Positions 26,934 to 39,641 of a stretch of DNA of 64,000 nucleotides are shown here, one piece after another (positions within the stretch are counted from its first letter, which is position 1; every line of letters begins with the position of its first letter). The notes under the pieces were generated by a model. The model saw only the letters and a list, made by a program, of their open reading frames with translations. It was not told the origin of the DNA and made no database searches. The position numbers were made by a program, and so were the translations under genes. Source of the stretch: Archegozetes longisetosus (taxonomy: Eukaryota; Arthropoda; Arachnida; Sarcoptiformes; Trhypochthoniidae); the NCBI GenBank assembly GCA_018873245.2, contig JAEMBT020000009.1, forward strand, positions 15,495,794-15,559,793, read 5' to 3'.

Positions 26934-27386
26934 TTGCTTTTGAGCAAAGTATATACCAGTTTATTGTTCATTTTATTGATACCATACAACCACTATCTCT
27001 ACAAGAAACCAATCCATGACATTTTCAAGTCTATAACTCTTTACATCTCTACTAAAATTGACTTTAAATCTTTTCTTAAACTGATATTTTCCAGTTATTA
27101 TCCAGATATTATCGAGTTATTCTCCAGTTACTCTCAATTACTCTCCTGTTATTTACTCTCAGTTACTCTCCTGTTACTCTCCAGTTACTCTCCTGTTACT
27201 CCCCAGTTACTCTCCAGTTACTCTCCTATTACTCCCCAGTTACTCTCTCCAGTTACTTATCTTGTTACAGTTACTAGTTACTCTCCTGTTACTCCCCAGT
27301 TACTCTCCAGTTACTCTCCTGTTACTCTCCAGTTACTCTCCTATTACTCCCCAGTTACTCTCCAGTTATTATCTTCAATATGTTAA
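26934..27386 (+). repeat. Minisatellite CTCTCCAGTTA (11 bp), open in one frame
   Basis: From about 27090 to 27370 the DNA is an 11-base unit (CTCTCCAGTTA, CTCTCCTGTTA, CTCCCCAGTTA and variants). Because 11 is not a multiple of three, one frame cycles through all phases and stays open by composition, giving a 150-codon ORF with repeats like SPVTPQLLSSY. I judge this ORF non-genic: the upstream part has no recognised domain and the repeat explains its length. Confidence 0.85.
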
Positions 27387-30000
27387 CTGTTAAACTTGAA
27401 ATACAATCAGATAGCATTCTTTCGCTACCAGAACAGCGATAGTTTCAATAATATAAATAGTTTTATAAACTTTCAAATTTGTTAAACTTTCACTGTTTTA
27501 TGTTAAAAGATGTGATTTGTATTGATGTAGCTCTAAATCACAGCCTATGCCACCCGAAGTGTCACTGTTTAAACTATCATATCATCAAAACAGACCTATT
27601 CCTCAATGTCTGATGAATTAGCATTGCTCTACATTTAATTTGTTTATTTATTTACCGCTCATATAATAGATGTCTTTCAAATTATGTAAATAATTTGCTT
27701 CAAATAGGTCTCAAATATATTTTTCACTTTATGTAAAACTGTGTTCAGTAATCTTATTATTGATTATTATCTATATTTCGTTCGGTCAGTGCTATAAACA
27801 CTTATCTCTCATTCAAATTATGTCACAGATAGCACTTTATAGCACTGACCTCATCATCTTATATATTCATTCACCTGATTATTAGTTAGATATCGTTCAA
27901 ACTAACTTTCATTCATGTTCCCTTAAATTCAATATTCATTTGATTTTAAGGTTTTCACTTCCGGTTACGAGTGAGAAAATAATCAAAACCTATGGAAATC
28001 ACTTTGAAGATTGTCAATTCTTAGTAGGAATCGAGAGCAAGCGCTAAGTATCTGACGTTGCTCTCTTCAAAAGTTGAGTAAGATGAATGTAAAATAAGAA
28101 TTTCAAATCAATACTCGACACATTTCTAACATTTGAATTGTTTATTAAATTGAATTGTAAACGTAAATGTACTGTAATGTTGGTACAAAGTTGTGAAGCG
28201 TTGAAAAAATACTTAATAAAAACTTGTTAATAAAAGCGACCTTCAAGCTTTCCAACTATTTATTTAGTTTGTTCGTAGAAAGTCGTTCACATTGACAAAC
28301 AAAACAATTGAACATTTTAATAACAAATCCAACATTTTAATAACAAATCCTATTTGAAAGATGTTTCCATTGGTGTGATCTTATCATTCAAAACACATAA
28401 TTGATTATAAGATCACTAATCGTCTAAAACAATATTCAATATTCTAATTCTGCATAATATGATTGCAATTTGTTTTGATTAATTAACTTATTTTGATTCC
28501 AAATAAATGTGTTTACGTAAAGTTGCATAACTTGCTTACATAAAGACAAGTATTGATAAGTAATACTTTTGCAATGGACCTAAAGTAAGAAAGTTTGTTA
28601 ACGATGTTTGAGTTTGGTTTCTAAAAGAAACCTTAAATGAAACTTTTTCAATAATTAGCAACAGGTTTAGTGACGTTCAACTGCTTTTGAAGATTCAGTT
28701 TCGAGTGAGTGTTAATCCCATAGTCTTAATGTGAATAACTACTTCAGTTAATACGAGGCTTTACCTGCAGACCAGCTCTCCAGGGGATGTCATTTAAAAG
28801 TTTCTCAATATTTCATATCTAAATCTCATTGAATTTAAGCGACGAGTTTTCACGAAATTAAGCTTGTTTTTCAACTGATTTCCATTTTGAAGAAATCTTT
28901 TCAATTCTTAAAACCGATAACCAAATAAAGCGATGAAATTGAGATCTTTTCAATAAAAGTAAATAAAACATAGGTTATTTCAGACTACATGTAATTGAAT
29001 ACAAGAAAAGTGTGGATGTTTAAAAGAGACAATTTTACTACTGGTAGTACTATTTTTGAGTAAATTAAGTCATTTATTCTAATATATTCATCAATAAAAA
29101 ATCAGTTTTTGGGTATCTGTTCGCAGAATATAATACTACAAGAGAAATGCCGAGATACATGTTTTAATTGATATGCTACTCTAAATGTTTATTAATCACA
29201 ACGAAAAGTTTCAAATAATTACTGTAAGTTATGTCAACTTTTCTGCCATTTCATATTCATTTCTCTGTTTCTCATGTATTATAGATTTTGGAGAATCAGT
29301 CTTGATTTTCTGAGCAACTGCTGTCTGAACTCTGCTGAGTCAGCCTCAACTCATATATTACTCAATTTGATCAATGGATTATATTTTCGAGTGAATCCAC
29401 ACAAACATAAGGCTTATAGAGAATATTTGATAAAACATTTCAGTCGAAGCCTTGTATCAGAAAAGTAATGATTATAATTGACGGGCCGATTATTAGTAGA
29501 GAAGGGCCTTCCCGGAAATAGTCTACCTAGGAAGAGTGAATTTCATTTCTCAGGATTCCGAAATTCCACTTTTTATCGAATAAACTTTCAAAAAACTTTC
29601 ACAAGAATTAGCTCACACGAAATTGATAATAAATCTTAATCACAATTTCGTGAGATGTTAAGTCTTATTTTGAATCAGCATTAGTTACATCAGAACGTGC
29701 AAATTTTTTTCGTTTAAATTTTTCTTATCATTATTTTTAAAAAATTTATGATTTACCGGAAAATAAAAATTTGCCGGGGTTCCGGGGTTCTGGACCCCTC
29801 TCAAATTATTGGCACTTTCTTCAGGCTTGAAAACTTCTCTTCTACAAATTTGCTATTTTAAAAGTAGGTATAGACAAATTGATTAAATAATTAGTTAGGA
29901 GGCATAAAATATATCATTAGTTAAATGTGACTCGAAATCAGCTAATTTGTGAAATGAATAAATGCTAATAAAATTAGTGATAAAATTATAATAACCCATA
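27387..30000. other. Non-coding stretch
   Basis: No gene recognised. It contains a hairpin at 27784-27852 (GGTCAGTGCTATAAA and its complement). The open frame 29274-29468 (+) has no known motif. Short GC-richer islands near 29480-29530 and 29755-29810 resemble eroded transposon ends. Confidence 0.45.
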
Positions 30001-30007
30001 AAGCACT

Positions 30008-30135
30008 AAGAGCCATATTCTGAGTTCTGTCTTAAGCTCGATCTCGACTGAAGTTAGACTTGGAATACAAATTTTGATAGCACCAAGTCTGACTTGAGTC
30101 GAAATCGAGCTTAAGACAGAACTCAGAATATGACT
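30008..30135. mobile_element. 128-bp hairpin MITE
   Basis: Arms of about 55 bp (AGAGCCATATTCTGAGTTCT inward) are near-perfect complements around an 18-base loop. No coding capacity and no certain target duplication. Confidence 0.75.
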
Positions 30136-30255
30136 CTAAATGTTGCAGAGAATCTGAAGGCTTCGTCATTTTCTATATAGAATATCGGCCAAGAATAGCA
30201 ATCGGATATTCAAAATCTATTGTGGAAGAAAATTGTAGATGCGATACCGATATTA

Positions 30256-31010
30256 AGGTATTGGAATAGAACGGCGGTCTAAGTTTAATGAATTTTTAAA
30301 AGTTTGATGAATATTTGATAGTAGTATATCATTTTAAAGCTTATTTAGTTATCTTTCTCGCTGTATCAATCAAATCGCTAATTAATTAATTAGTATGAAA
30401 ATGTCGATCGATAACAAACACCACTTCGAAAATGCTTTGGCATTCCTATCAAAATAATATAAAAGGCAAACTTTTATTTTCAACTACTTTTAAGAGAAAA
30501 GATCTGTTGAACTATCATATATAAAGCAACAAAGAGTAGATAATGGAATTAGTTTAGATACAGAAGACATGGAAGTGTTAGCAATAACGCAACACTTCAA
30601 AAAATCAAAGAGAAAGTTATTGTAGAATGCGTTGATTAGATTGCAAAAAGTGAGGTTCTGATTTTTGAGGTATTGAGTTATTGCTAACACTTCCAAGTCT
30701 TCTGTATCTAAACTAATTCCATTATCTACTCTTTGTTGCTTTATATATGATAGTTCAACAGATCTTTTCTCTTAAAAGTAGTTGAAAGTAAAAGTTTGCC
30801 TTTTTATATTATTTTGATAGGAATGCCAAAGCATTTTCGAAGTGGTGTTTGTTATCGATCGACATTTTCATACTAATTAATAAACTAGCGATTTGATTGA
30901 TACAATGAGAAAGACAACTAAATAAGCTTTAAAATGATATACTACTATCATATATACATCAAACTTTAAAAAATTCATTAAACTTAGTCCGCCGTTCTAT
31001 TCCAATACCT
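30256..31010. mobile_element. Long fold-back element, TA target
   Basis: A 755-bp near-palindrome. Arms of about 335 bp begin AGGTATTGGAATAGAACGGC and are mirrored at 31010; the unpaired centre is about 30594-30670. TA flanks both ends (30254-30255, 31011-31012), suggesting Tc1/mariner-type mobilisation. The ORF 30490-30696 is only a by-product of the arms. No transposase is encoded. Confidence 0.85.
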
Positions 31011-31490
31011 TACTCTGATTTCTAGACAAATTTCATATAATTTTAGTTCAGCCGTTAGTGGTTGGACTGACATAATAAGTCTCATGTTTCACAATTATTA
31101 TTTTTCATTCATCAAGCTCAAGTTTTGCTGTGGTTAAGCGATATTATATTTGTTATTCTGATCGATTTTCGCTGAAAATATTGTCCTGAATGATCGAACG
31201 TTTTCATTAGAACTATTATTAAACAAGCTGTTAGCTTTAAAAAAACACAATCGTTTGATTAATTGTGATTGTAGAAAATTTGATAGTTGCATTTTTGATT
31301 ATCTGACACTTTAACTGAAATTATTGTTGAACGTAAAAATATAAATAGTGGTTCTGCTATATAAGTAAAACATGATTTAAAAATCCTTATACTTCTATTA
31401 TATAATATGATTAAGGTAAAAGTTTTCAAGTCTTTATTTAATTATAGATTGATAAAGGAGGACCAGTATAATATAAGGATATCATTACAT

Positions 31491-31572
31491 CAGGTCAGTC
31501 AATAAGTTGTCGAACTTTTACGTATTTCAGTAAATGGATTATAAGTCGAGAACTTATTGACTGACCTGATAT
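31491..31572. mobile_element. 81-bp TIR-only MITE
   Basis: ATCAGGTCAGTCAATAAGTT is mirrored by AACTTATTGACTGACCTGAT about 40 bases later. The termini resemble mariner ends (inference); there is almost no interior. Confidence 0.75.
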
Positions 31573-33131
31573 TATCATAGTTTCGTAACTTTTTCAATAT
31601 AACTGTAAATTATATTTAGGATCAATCAGCTCTTATAATCTAGTCAAGCTCAATACTATTACATGACTGATCTATCATCAAGCTTTTAACTTGAAATCAA
31701 TGGTGAAACAAAGCTGAGGGGACAAAGATCCGCTCAACAACAATTTACAATTATAGGCTTAATGGTACAAAATTATCATTTGCATACAGAACTAAAATTC
31801 AATTAACTTATGATGATTGCTTATACGTACTTGAACACACTGTTATTACTATAATGAAAATGTTACCAATTTAAAAGGTTCAGTTCTATGTTGTGGTGAT
31901 TCTATAATTAGTTTATGGTTTGGTTTCTCGATTTGACAAACTGATAGATTAGCTCATTGCTTATAGTAGTAGAAGAAAATAGTTTAAAATAAATCAATAT
32001 GATTATATAAACAGGATATGGATCTATACAGAAGATACCTTTCAGTGAAGTATCGGAATAACCTTGTTACAACTTAATCTGTTGATCGTTTAATGTGTCA
32101 CGAGTTTAATAGAGGAAAGTAGAAAATAACATGAAAAGTATGACATTATTCTACTTAGGTTCCTATAGAATATCCAACAGCTCAAAGATTTAATAAAATA
32201 TCATTGCATTTATAACAGTATTGATTTCATGTGTATTTCTTTGAGTATAAAAAGCAAAAGTGACTGTATTTTCTTATCTTTTCATAGTTTAAGATTTCTT
32301 ATTCAAGATTTAAGACTAAAAATAATTATTAATTCAACGCAATTGAAACTAGAAATCACCGAAAAAGTTGCTCGTTGATTAAAAACACAATTCACTAACT
32401 ACATAGAAGGTTTATAACTGTTAAGTAATGTCTTTAAAGAGCATATGTGGGGTTTTGTTCCAGTGAATCACCTGTTTTGGATTTAGCATTGAATTTAAGC
32501 AGTACCACAATTCTATATTCCATGGAAATATAATAAAATCCCAGCTTAAATTAAGTCAAGTAGTTTCTGTTTATAAAATTTATGTTTATTATTTATTTGA
32601 ACATTAGGCAAATCTTATGATCTTTCTTAGTAAAGATTTTTCAATCTTCCGAAAATATTAAGTGGGGCCCCGTTTCACTTACATGCAGTTACTTCACTAA
32701 ATTTAGGTCAAGAGTAAGTTAATTTATTTTTTGTTTGCAGAAACAGTTTTGCAACTGGTATTTTTAGGTTTTAAAACTTTCTAACAATTTGAGAATTATA
32801 GGTCATATCCAAACATTTATCATAAACACAATTTTTGACATAGTCTGGTAAATTTTAAGCCAACGTTAACGAATAGATTGAAAATGGCTTTCTTTAACAA
32901 TGTGACTTTCGATTTAACAAAATCTATTTTAAATCAAACTTCAAGTTACCTCTTCATTTTTACAACTACAATTTAGAAATGGTTCTTATAAAATTTACGA
33001 AATTTTAATATTATTCTATAAATTAATTCAATCAAAATGTATTCTAGTCATACAAACAAATCTGACAAGCTTCAAAAATATACCAAAAATTGGAAATTTA
33101 CTCTTTTAAGAACAAATTTATTGATAGAGCC
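31573..33131. other. Non-coding stretch
   Basis: No gene or repeat recognised on either strand. Confidence 0.5.
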
Positions 33132-33135
33132 TTAA

Positions 33136-33967
33136 AGGGCAAGGTACATTAAGAAAAATTTTTGGGTTAGATGATTTAGTTGTCTAGAACTAAGTACCTT
33201 TGGGCATACATATGAGAGTAAACTCATAATATTTTAATTCCAGATATTTCAGAAGTTATTAACTTTTGAAATTTTTTATTACATTGAAAATCTTAAAAAT
33301 TGACCTTATTCAAAAACTTATTTAACCCCCACCTCTTAATCAGATTTGATTGAAATTTTAACAGTAAAGACATTTTATGTGAAGATATTTTTAGGAAAGT
33401 ATGAATGTGTCCTAATAACAAATAACTGAATTTTAACCATTTCTAGAATATATATATGGTATAGAAATTTGGAAAATTAGACTTTTTTGAAACCAAAATA
33501 TATATTTCAAGCGTCCATTTTTGACAAATTAATACCAACAATTACAATATATACAACAATTAATAAAAGGAAACTCTCACATAAACATAAATATAATTCA
33601 TACCAAAGAAATTTATGACATATATACACATGACGTGTCGTATTATAGTATTGTAGAAATTGTTAAAAATTCAGTTATTTGTTATTAGGACACATTCATA
33701 CTTTCCTAAAAATATCTTTACATAAAAATGTCTTTAACATTAAAATTTCAATCAAATCTGATTAAGGGGTGGGGGTTAAATAAGTTTTTGAAAAAGGTCA
33801 ATTTTTAAGATTTTCAATACAATAAAAAATTTCAAAAGTTAATAACTTCTGAATTATTCGGAATTAAAATATTATGATTTTATTCTCATATGTATCCCCA
33901 AAGGTACTTTAGTTCTAGACAACTAAATCATCTAAATCCAAAAATTTTTCTTAATGTACCTTGTCCT
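33136..33967. mobile_element. Fold-back element, TTAA target (piggyBac-like)
   Basis: An 832-bp element. Arms of about 310 bp (AGGGCAAGGTACATTAAG inward at the left) pair across a spacer of about 200 bp. TTAA lies directly outside both ends (33132-33135, 33968-33971), which matches piggyBac-type insertion. No coding sequence. Confidence 0.8.
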
Positions 33968-34659
33968 TTAAGACTAATTGACACTAGATTTCAATAAACA
34001 AAAGATTCTCTGATTTAATTAAAACATTTAATGCTTTTTTCACTTAGGCAATGATGGATAAATTTATACACTTATGATCTGATATTGAATGCACCTTATT
34101 TCATTGATTGTAAACTCAATTAATCACTAAAAGTGATAGAATCAATAGTGTTGATTGTATTTAGAAAGTGATTTTTAAAGTGTGTAATTTCTATTCTCGA
34201 GAAGTATTAATTGTTAATCCATGCTTCTGGTTTTGCAATAAGACATCGCGGTTCAGTCACAATTTGATTATCATATAAAAGATAATCAAATATTGATATT
34301 CTGAAATTTTATATGAAACTTAAATTTATAACGGATTTATAAAATATGCAGTTACAAAGATTAAGCTACTTATAAATACTAATCCAACCCAACCTATTCT
34401 TGTAGTAAAGAAAATGAGTCACATGAACTAAAAATTGATCAGATTTCAACTGATGACTAAATAAATTGGGAGTAACTTAGTTGCCCTGGCGATGGATTTA
34501 CTTAATCAAGAGCTACGCTTAAATACTGCCCATTCTATTGACTTTATAATAGATTGAACATAGCTTCAGGCCCTATTTGGAACACTATCACTGTTTTTGG
34601 AACCAATTATATCACTGTTTAGAAAGTGTTCTCGTTATCCAACTTATTTTTAAATAAGC

Positions 34660-35056
34660 GTCCAGTTGACGAAATGAGTTTCCAGAAAAATTAAAGATAT
34701 GGTCGTCTGAATGTTGCAAATATTGCACATTTCTTATGCTTAGAATTACTTGGAAACCGCCATATCCATCAACATTTGGTATTTATGTTCTCCACAAGGA
34801 TGGCAACAAACTAAACTATATTGGATGTTGAGTAAAGTCTGGTTATGTTCTTTAGCAAATCATCAGATCTTAGCGCAACAGGTGAGATGTCGTCAGACAT
34901 ATGATGTTTAAAGTGATTGAAGGTTTTGGTGGAGTTACAAATGTGGATTTCATTTAGGAGAACAAGGTATTAAAGGGCAGATCAGGAACTAACACCAACA
35001 TAACAGCAAACTTGAAACAACTTGACTATAAAGACTACTCATCTATAGGACTTTAA
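34660..35056 (+). pseudogene. GIY-YIG-like nuclease fragment with internal stops
   Basis: One continuous frame of about 130 codons keeps protein-like composition and reads TFGIYVLHKDGNKLNYIG, which fits the paired GIY and YIG motifs of that nuclease fold, then RHMMFKVIEGFGGVTNVDF. It is interrupted by five stops (TGA, TAG, TAG, TGA, TAG) without any frameshift, and ends with TAA at 35054-35056. CGA-to-TGA and CAG-to-TAG changes would explain most of the stops. GIY-YIG domains occur in DNA repair, homing, restriction and Penelope-type elements; which applies here is unknown. It ends about 40 bp before a mariner element. The motif match is visible; the family call is moderate. Confidence 0.5.
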
Positions 35057-35097
35057 TATTTCGTCGAGTTAGAATTATAAACTTCTATCTCATAGTA

Positions 35098-35625
35098 TAA
35101 GGATTTTCGGAAAGTTCCAGCGGGTTTTTATCAAATATTTAATTTTATTTTAAAAAGAAGTGAACAAATTTTAATCAATTATATTATTTCCGTCATTATC
35201 GACGACATGTCCCCAACGGAACGACTAGAGCCGTCAGAACGTCGCTGTTCACAATTGAGGGTCGGCCACTTCTCGGGCGGTCATCTAGGTTCTGGTCACC
35301 GGAACGGAATCGACTGAACCATTCTTGGCAAGTGCGGGCACTAATGACTTGGCCATAAGTGGCATTGATATTATTGGCGGCCTCTGTGGCATTTGATCCA
35401 CGATTGAATTCGTATAATATACAGTGACGTATGTGAGTCTTATCGGGAGTTCGGTCTGACATCGTTTGGACACAAATAACAAAAATATTTTGACAAAAAT
35501 TTGAAGACAAATATCTGTTCTTTCAATTGAGAAATGGAATCGATTTGTAATTAATTTTTCAACTGTTCAAATAGAACGCGCAAAATACATCTAAGAAAGC
35601 CGCTGAAACTTTCCGAAAATCCTTA
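35098..35625 (-). mobile_element. Internally deleted mariner element
   Basis: Ends TAAGGATTTTCGGAAAGTT mirror each other, with TA at 35096-35097 and 35626-35627. The minus strand encodes a mariner transposase N-terminus (35510 to about 35230): helix-turn-helix region with RHCILYEF, TYGQ and WFSRFRSGD, then RPRSGRPS. After DVLTALV the reading jumps out of frame to a C-terminal scrap (RWGHVVDNDGNN) near 35200, so the catalytic centre is missing. The element is 528 bp rather than about 1.3 kb, so it cannot make active transposase. Confidence 0.9.
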
Positions 35626-35667
35626 TATAACTATTTGTCAATTTTGATTAACTATTATATCGTCAAA

Positions 35668-35807
35668 TTAAATCAATTCTTGAGACAATTTTTTGAGAAG
35701 TCATTTATCGAATGGGGTATCGAACTCACCAAAATAATTAGAAGTTTGACTACACTATTTCAAATGACTTCTCAACATTTATCTCAAGAATTGTTTCAAT
35801 TTGACGT
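35668..35807. mobile_element. 140-bp hairpin element
   Basis: Imperfect arms of about 50 bp (CGTCAAATTAAATCAATTCT inward) fold over a central part holding GAGTTCGATACCCC on the minus strand, similar to a tRNA T-arm/pol III B box. No complete tRNA can be folded. Confidence 0.6.
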
Positions 35808-35969
35808 TTAAATGATTTACGAAAATTTGGCCCATAGTTATGCTGTGAGATAGAAACTTATAATTCAAACCCAACGATTTGAAGCGATTATTATGAATAA
35901 GTCGTCTAGAAGTTGAAATATATAACCCTATTCTACCTCCCTTTATATTAGTTTGTTCTTAAACATTTA

Positions 35970-36260
35970 AAAACTTTGATGTTTAAATATTACTATGAAT
36001 ATAAATTGGTGTATGTATTGACAAATCTGGAAAATTTGTAATTTTACTGTCCACATATTAATTATGTAATGAAGGCAAATATCATTGCTTTCAACTCTCA
36101 ACATATACTCCGAATGTGCTATACGTTCAAATTTCAGAAAGCGTTAAATTCATCGCTTATTCATATCATATAAACCAATTTCTAACTGCTTTATGTAAAA
36201 ATTACTAAAAATAATTTGCAAAACTCTTTTATTTCTATAGAGATCCGAACTCCAACTGTT
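35970..36260. repeat. Diverged copy of the flank of the secreted-protein genes
   Basis: About 36060-36250 resembles 51940-52160 and 59460-59690, the 3' flanks of the two secreted-protein genes; 35970-36080 resembles 55425-55525. No third gene copy was found beside it. Confidence 0.6.
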
Positions 36261-36339
36261 AATTTTATTTTTATTTTTGTCTAACAGATGGAATCCCTGA
36301 AAATATATAATATCTCATAATAGATAGCGTTTTAATAAT

Positions 36340-36800
36340 ATGATTTCAGTTCACTTTATTGGTTTGCCAAAACATAATTCAAAAAGTATTATTCAGACTT
36401 ATCTTTGAAGTCTGTGATTGGTTAGAAACTATATTAAAGGATATGAGTATTATCTCCTATTCAGTTTTTTTACCAAGTGTGATACTTTAGGTCAAAACAC
36501 GTATCAGATATTATTTATTTAAATGTGGATATCTCTAACATTTTAATTAATTGCAGACTCGGTACAGGGGTTTTTAAATATAAACAATTACTCAAATTAA
36601 TAATACTATATATAAGTCTAAATTTTGAATTGATCACGAAAATTAATATAAAATCAAATACTTATTTAAGTATATAAGAAGGTTTTGTTCTAATGAATTC
36701 AGCGCTGATTGAATGCTTCTAATCATAGTAATTATGATTTATATTTGAGTCAAACTAAAGTTCAGGTAAAATACAAAACCGTATAATTGAAGGAAAAACC
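36340..36800. repeat. Dispersed repeat, copy 1
   Basis: About 80 percent similar by eye to 62390-62850; part of it is present inverted at about 53630-53790. Non-coding, class unknown. Confidence 0.7.
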
Positions 36801-38424
36801 TAAAATTATCATCAACTTTTCTGTAAGGAATTCAATATATTTATGTAATTTTGATAAATTTTTCATATGTTGCAAAACCTCATCTCATAATGTGCTTTAC
36901 TTTTACTAGATATGGTATAATATATAACATAAAAATCGGAAAGAATTTGTTTACATTTAAACTTTAATTAGATCTTAGCCATAGCATTTAATTGATAACT
37001 GATTAAGAAAATCTAAAACACTATTCGACAAAAATATATATTTCAATTTTAAAATTTTAATTCAAAAATTTAGAGCTTGGCTCCAACTTAGACGTTTATT
37101 AACTATAAGAAATTATAGTCACAAATCAGACTTAAAAATCTTTTGATATTAACAATTTTTGGACTAACCCAACAATCTAATTCAGTACGACATTGTGTCA
37201 AATTTGAGATATGTAAAAATTATTCAAACTTAGTCAGAATATATAAATAACGCCTGAAAACTGTGAACTTACGGAATTTTAAAGTGATATTAGTTATAGA
37301 GTTGGCTTTAATTGTGATATAAAACCTAAAATTTTGATTTAAATAATTGTAATTATGCCTAATTTAATGTAAAATGTCCTACTAAATAAACTAGAACATG
37401 AATGGAAGATAGTTTGTTGATCTTTTAGCAAACTAATTTCTAGTCTTTTATTGATGTGGTGTTTGTGTGCTAAGAATTATTGACCGTGACCAATGAAGCG
37501 GTCAAAAATTATTATCATATAACAAATGGACAATGTAAGAATGAGGATTATCAATTAGTAATAATCAAGTTTATCTATATGAATTTGTTAAATTTTGATG
37601 TACAAAAACTTTTCGCCGATTCCTACGTCGCATACTATATATTTGAAACCTGACACTTGAATTTACTTTTCAACTATTAAATTATTAATATTTCCTTAGA
37701 TGTGAAAAGTTCTAAAATAATATTCGATACGTCTTTTGACTTAAAGCGTATCCTACACTTTAATTTTTGGTAAAAGCGTGCCTTTTCACTAATTGGGCGC
37801 CCAAAGGTCAAGTGACTAATATTGAAATCATCCTTGAGTTGTGGACTGCAGCGTGATCTATTTTCCAAAGTCTATATTCTGAATGTTATGCAATTTCAAG
37901 ATGATGGCTATACATGAACTTTCGGTGCAATCCATCGAATAATTTAAAATCCATTAAAATTAATTTAATATATTTGTGAGGAAATTGCAACTAGCTAGTT
38001 TATCATAACAAAATTTCGTCAATATTATAGCTATTTAAAATATATTACTCAATAAAAATCATGATTATCGTATTTCTTCTATAACTAAATAATAAATTCA
38101 AATAAACTGTTATTAAATAGATAGGAAGGGATGACACACTTTTTATATTTTCTTTTTGAAAGCATTCTGCTAATCTAAAGAATCTTCGCTGTCAATTTTT
38201 GGGGTTAATACACATTTGTGAATCACAGAATTGTGAAATTAATTATTCACTGATATTTTATTAAATATAGTGAAAATTTCGAAAACACATAGATTATAAA
38301 TCTTATTGAAACTTATTGAAAAATATTTAATCGTTTCTCCAAATTAGTGAACTGTTCTTATTTTAAAGGATTGTCCAAGTTATCTCTTGGTGCAATCGCT
38401 GATAAAAAATATTGTCAAACTTTA
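36801..38424. other. Non-coding stretch
   Basis: No gene recognised. A minus-strand open frame at 37677-37868 has no identifiable motif. Confidence 0.45.
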
Positions 38425-38583
38425 AGGAAATCACATTAGCAGATTGGTTCATTAGCAACTCATTTTAAATATAATGAAAAATTGCCTGTAATCAGACTAG
38501 ACTGCATCAAACGATTTTTCAACCTTTATGCAATAGTCATTATTTATTCATTAAGATCTTTATTGTATAAATGAGTTTTCTTA
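38425..38583. mobile_element. Partial copy of the TTATGCAATAAAAATTC element
   Basis: Resembles the right arm of the 371-bp element at 39642-40012 (CATCAAACGATTTTTCAAC). It directly abuts the point at which the first chemoreceptor copy is truncated. Confidence 0.6.
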
Positions 38584-39253
38584 CTAATCAACCAAATTAC
38601 AGTAATTATACCCCAAATAAACATATTAATTAATGAAAAATTCATATCTGGATCAAAGTATGCAACGATTATTGCATCAAAAAATAGACAAACTATACTC
38701 ATAACTATTGGATACAAACTCTTTTCTAAAAATAATTCTGTAATTAATTTCGATTGCATACAGAACTTCAAGCGATATTTAGAGATAAGTTGATTATTGT
38801 TCCCTCTTTATTTGATACCATGGAGAAATGAAATGATATGAAAAGTGGATTTCATGTCCATATACTGAATGAGACCTCCAATCAGAATCCCTGGTATAAG
38901 AGCACTCATTCCTAACAGTATAGATATAAGTCTTGGATTACCCAATAAATAGCTGGCATCACTCATAACAGACCAAATCCATGACTTATTAGTTATCGCA
39001 GATATTGTGTATCTCAACAATATCAATGCGTTTATTATTTTCATTAAAGATATCATAAGCATCCTTTTCTTAGATCTATTTCCGTTCACATAATCTTCAA
39101 ATGTTGGAGAAACCAAAACGTAAAACTTTGTCAAAAATTCTTCTAATTTGTTTAAACATTTTTCTTTCTTCTATATTCTTGTTTATAAAGTTGTTGAATC
39201 TTTTTTTTAACTTTGATTCGAAAAACAAGATTTTCTACGTTTAATCTATCCAT
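38544..39253 (-). pseudogene. Gustatory-receptor-like gene, copy 1, truncated
   Basis: Homologous to the intact gene at 40208-41461 from its ATG (39251-39253) to just after the fourth membrane segment (about 38583), where similarity ends at a repeat. The reading frame is broken by extra bases near 39160 and in a T-run near 39201, and by TAA after HGIK at about 38805. The last codons (SKKTHLYNKDLNE) are not receptor sequence. The 5' flank to about 39640 is shared with the other two copies. Non-functional. Confidence 0.88.
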
Positions 39254-39641
39254 TTTTTAGCGATTGAGCAGAATTGTTAAACAGAATTTTTCGTTAATCA
39301 TTTATTTAATGTTCTTTACAGTGGCTTGATTTTCAAATAACAGCTCACCTTTTACAGTCACTATTTAACTCAGTATAAAAGTTATTTTGCCTGATAATCT
39401 CTATATATTGAGAAATCATTGATGAAGCCGATCACGAAAGTGTCACAAGCTTTTTAAAATAAGGTTTTTAGTATGATAATGATGTGGTTAATAGAGGTTT
39501 GATTTAATATTGAAATGCGTGAAAAAATAGGTTTAATTTTCAGTTTTAATTAGAAATATGATCTCATTTTTTTAAATGATTTATAGTTAGGGGTCCTCTA
39601 GTTTATCCTCAACCAAGAAAGTTCTACAATCTGTCGATAAC

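Noticed and set aside
26934-27386. 150-codon open frame
   Set aside because: It is generated by the 11-bp minisatellite and has no start context or domain.
30490-30696. Minus-strand ORF in the 755-bp palindrome
   Set aside because: It spans the inverted arms and loop and has no homology I can recognise.
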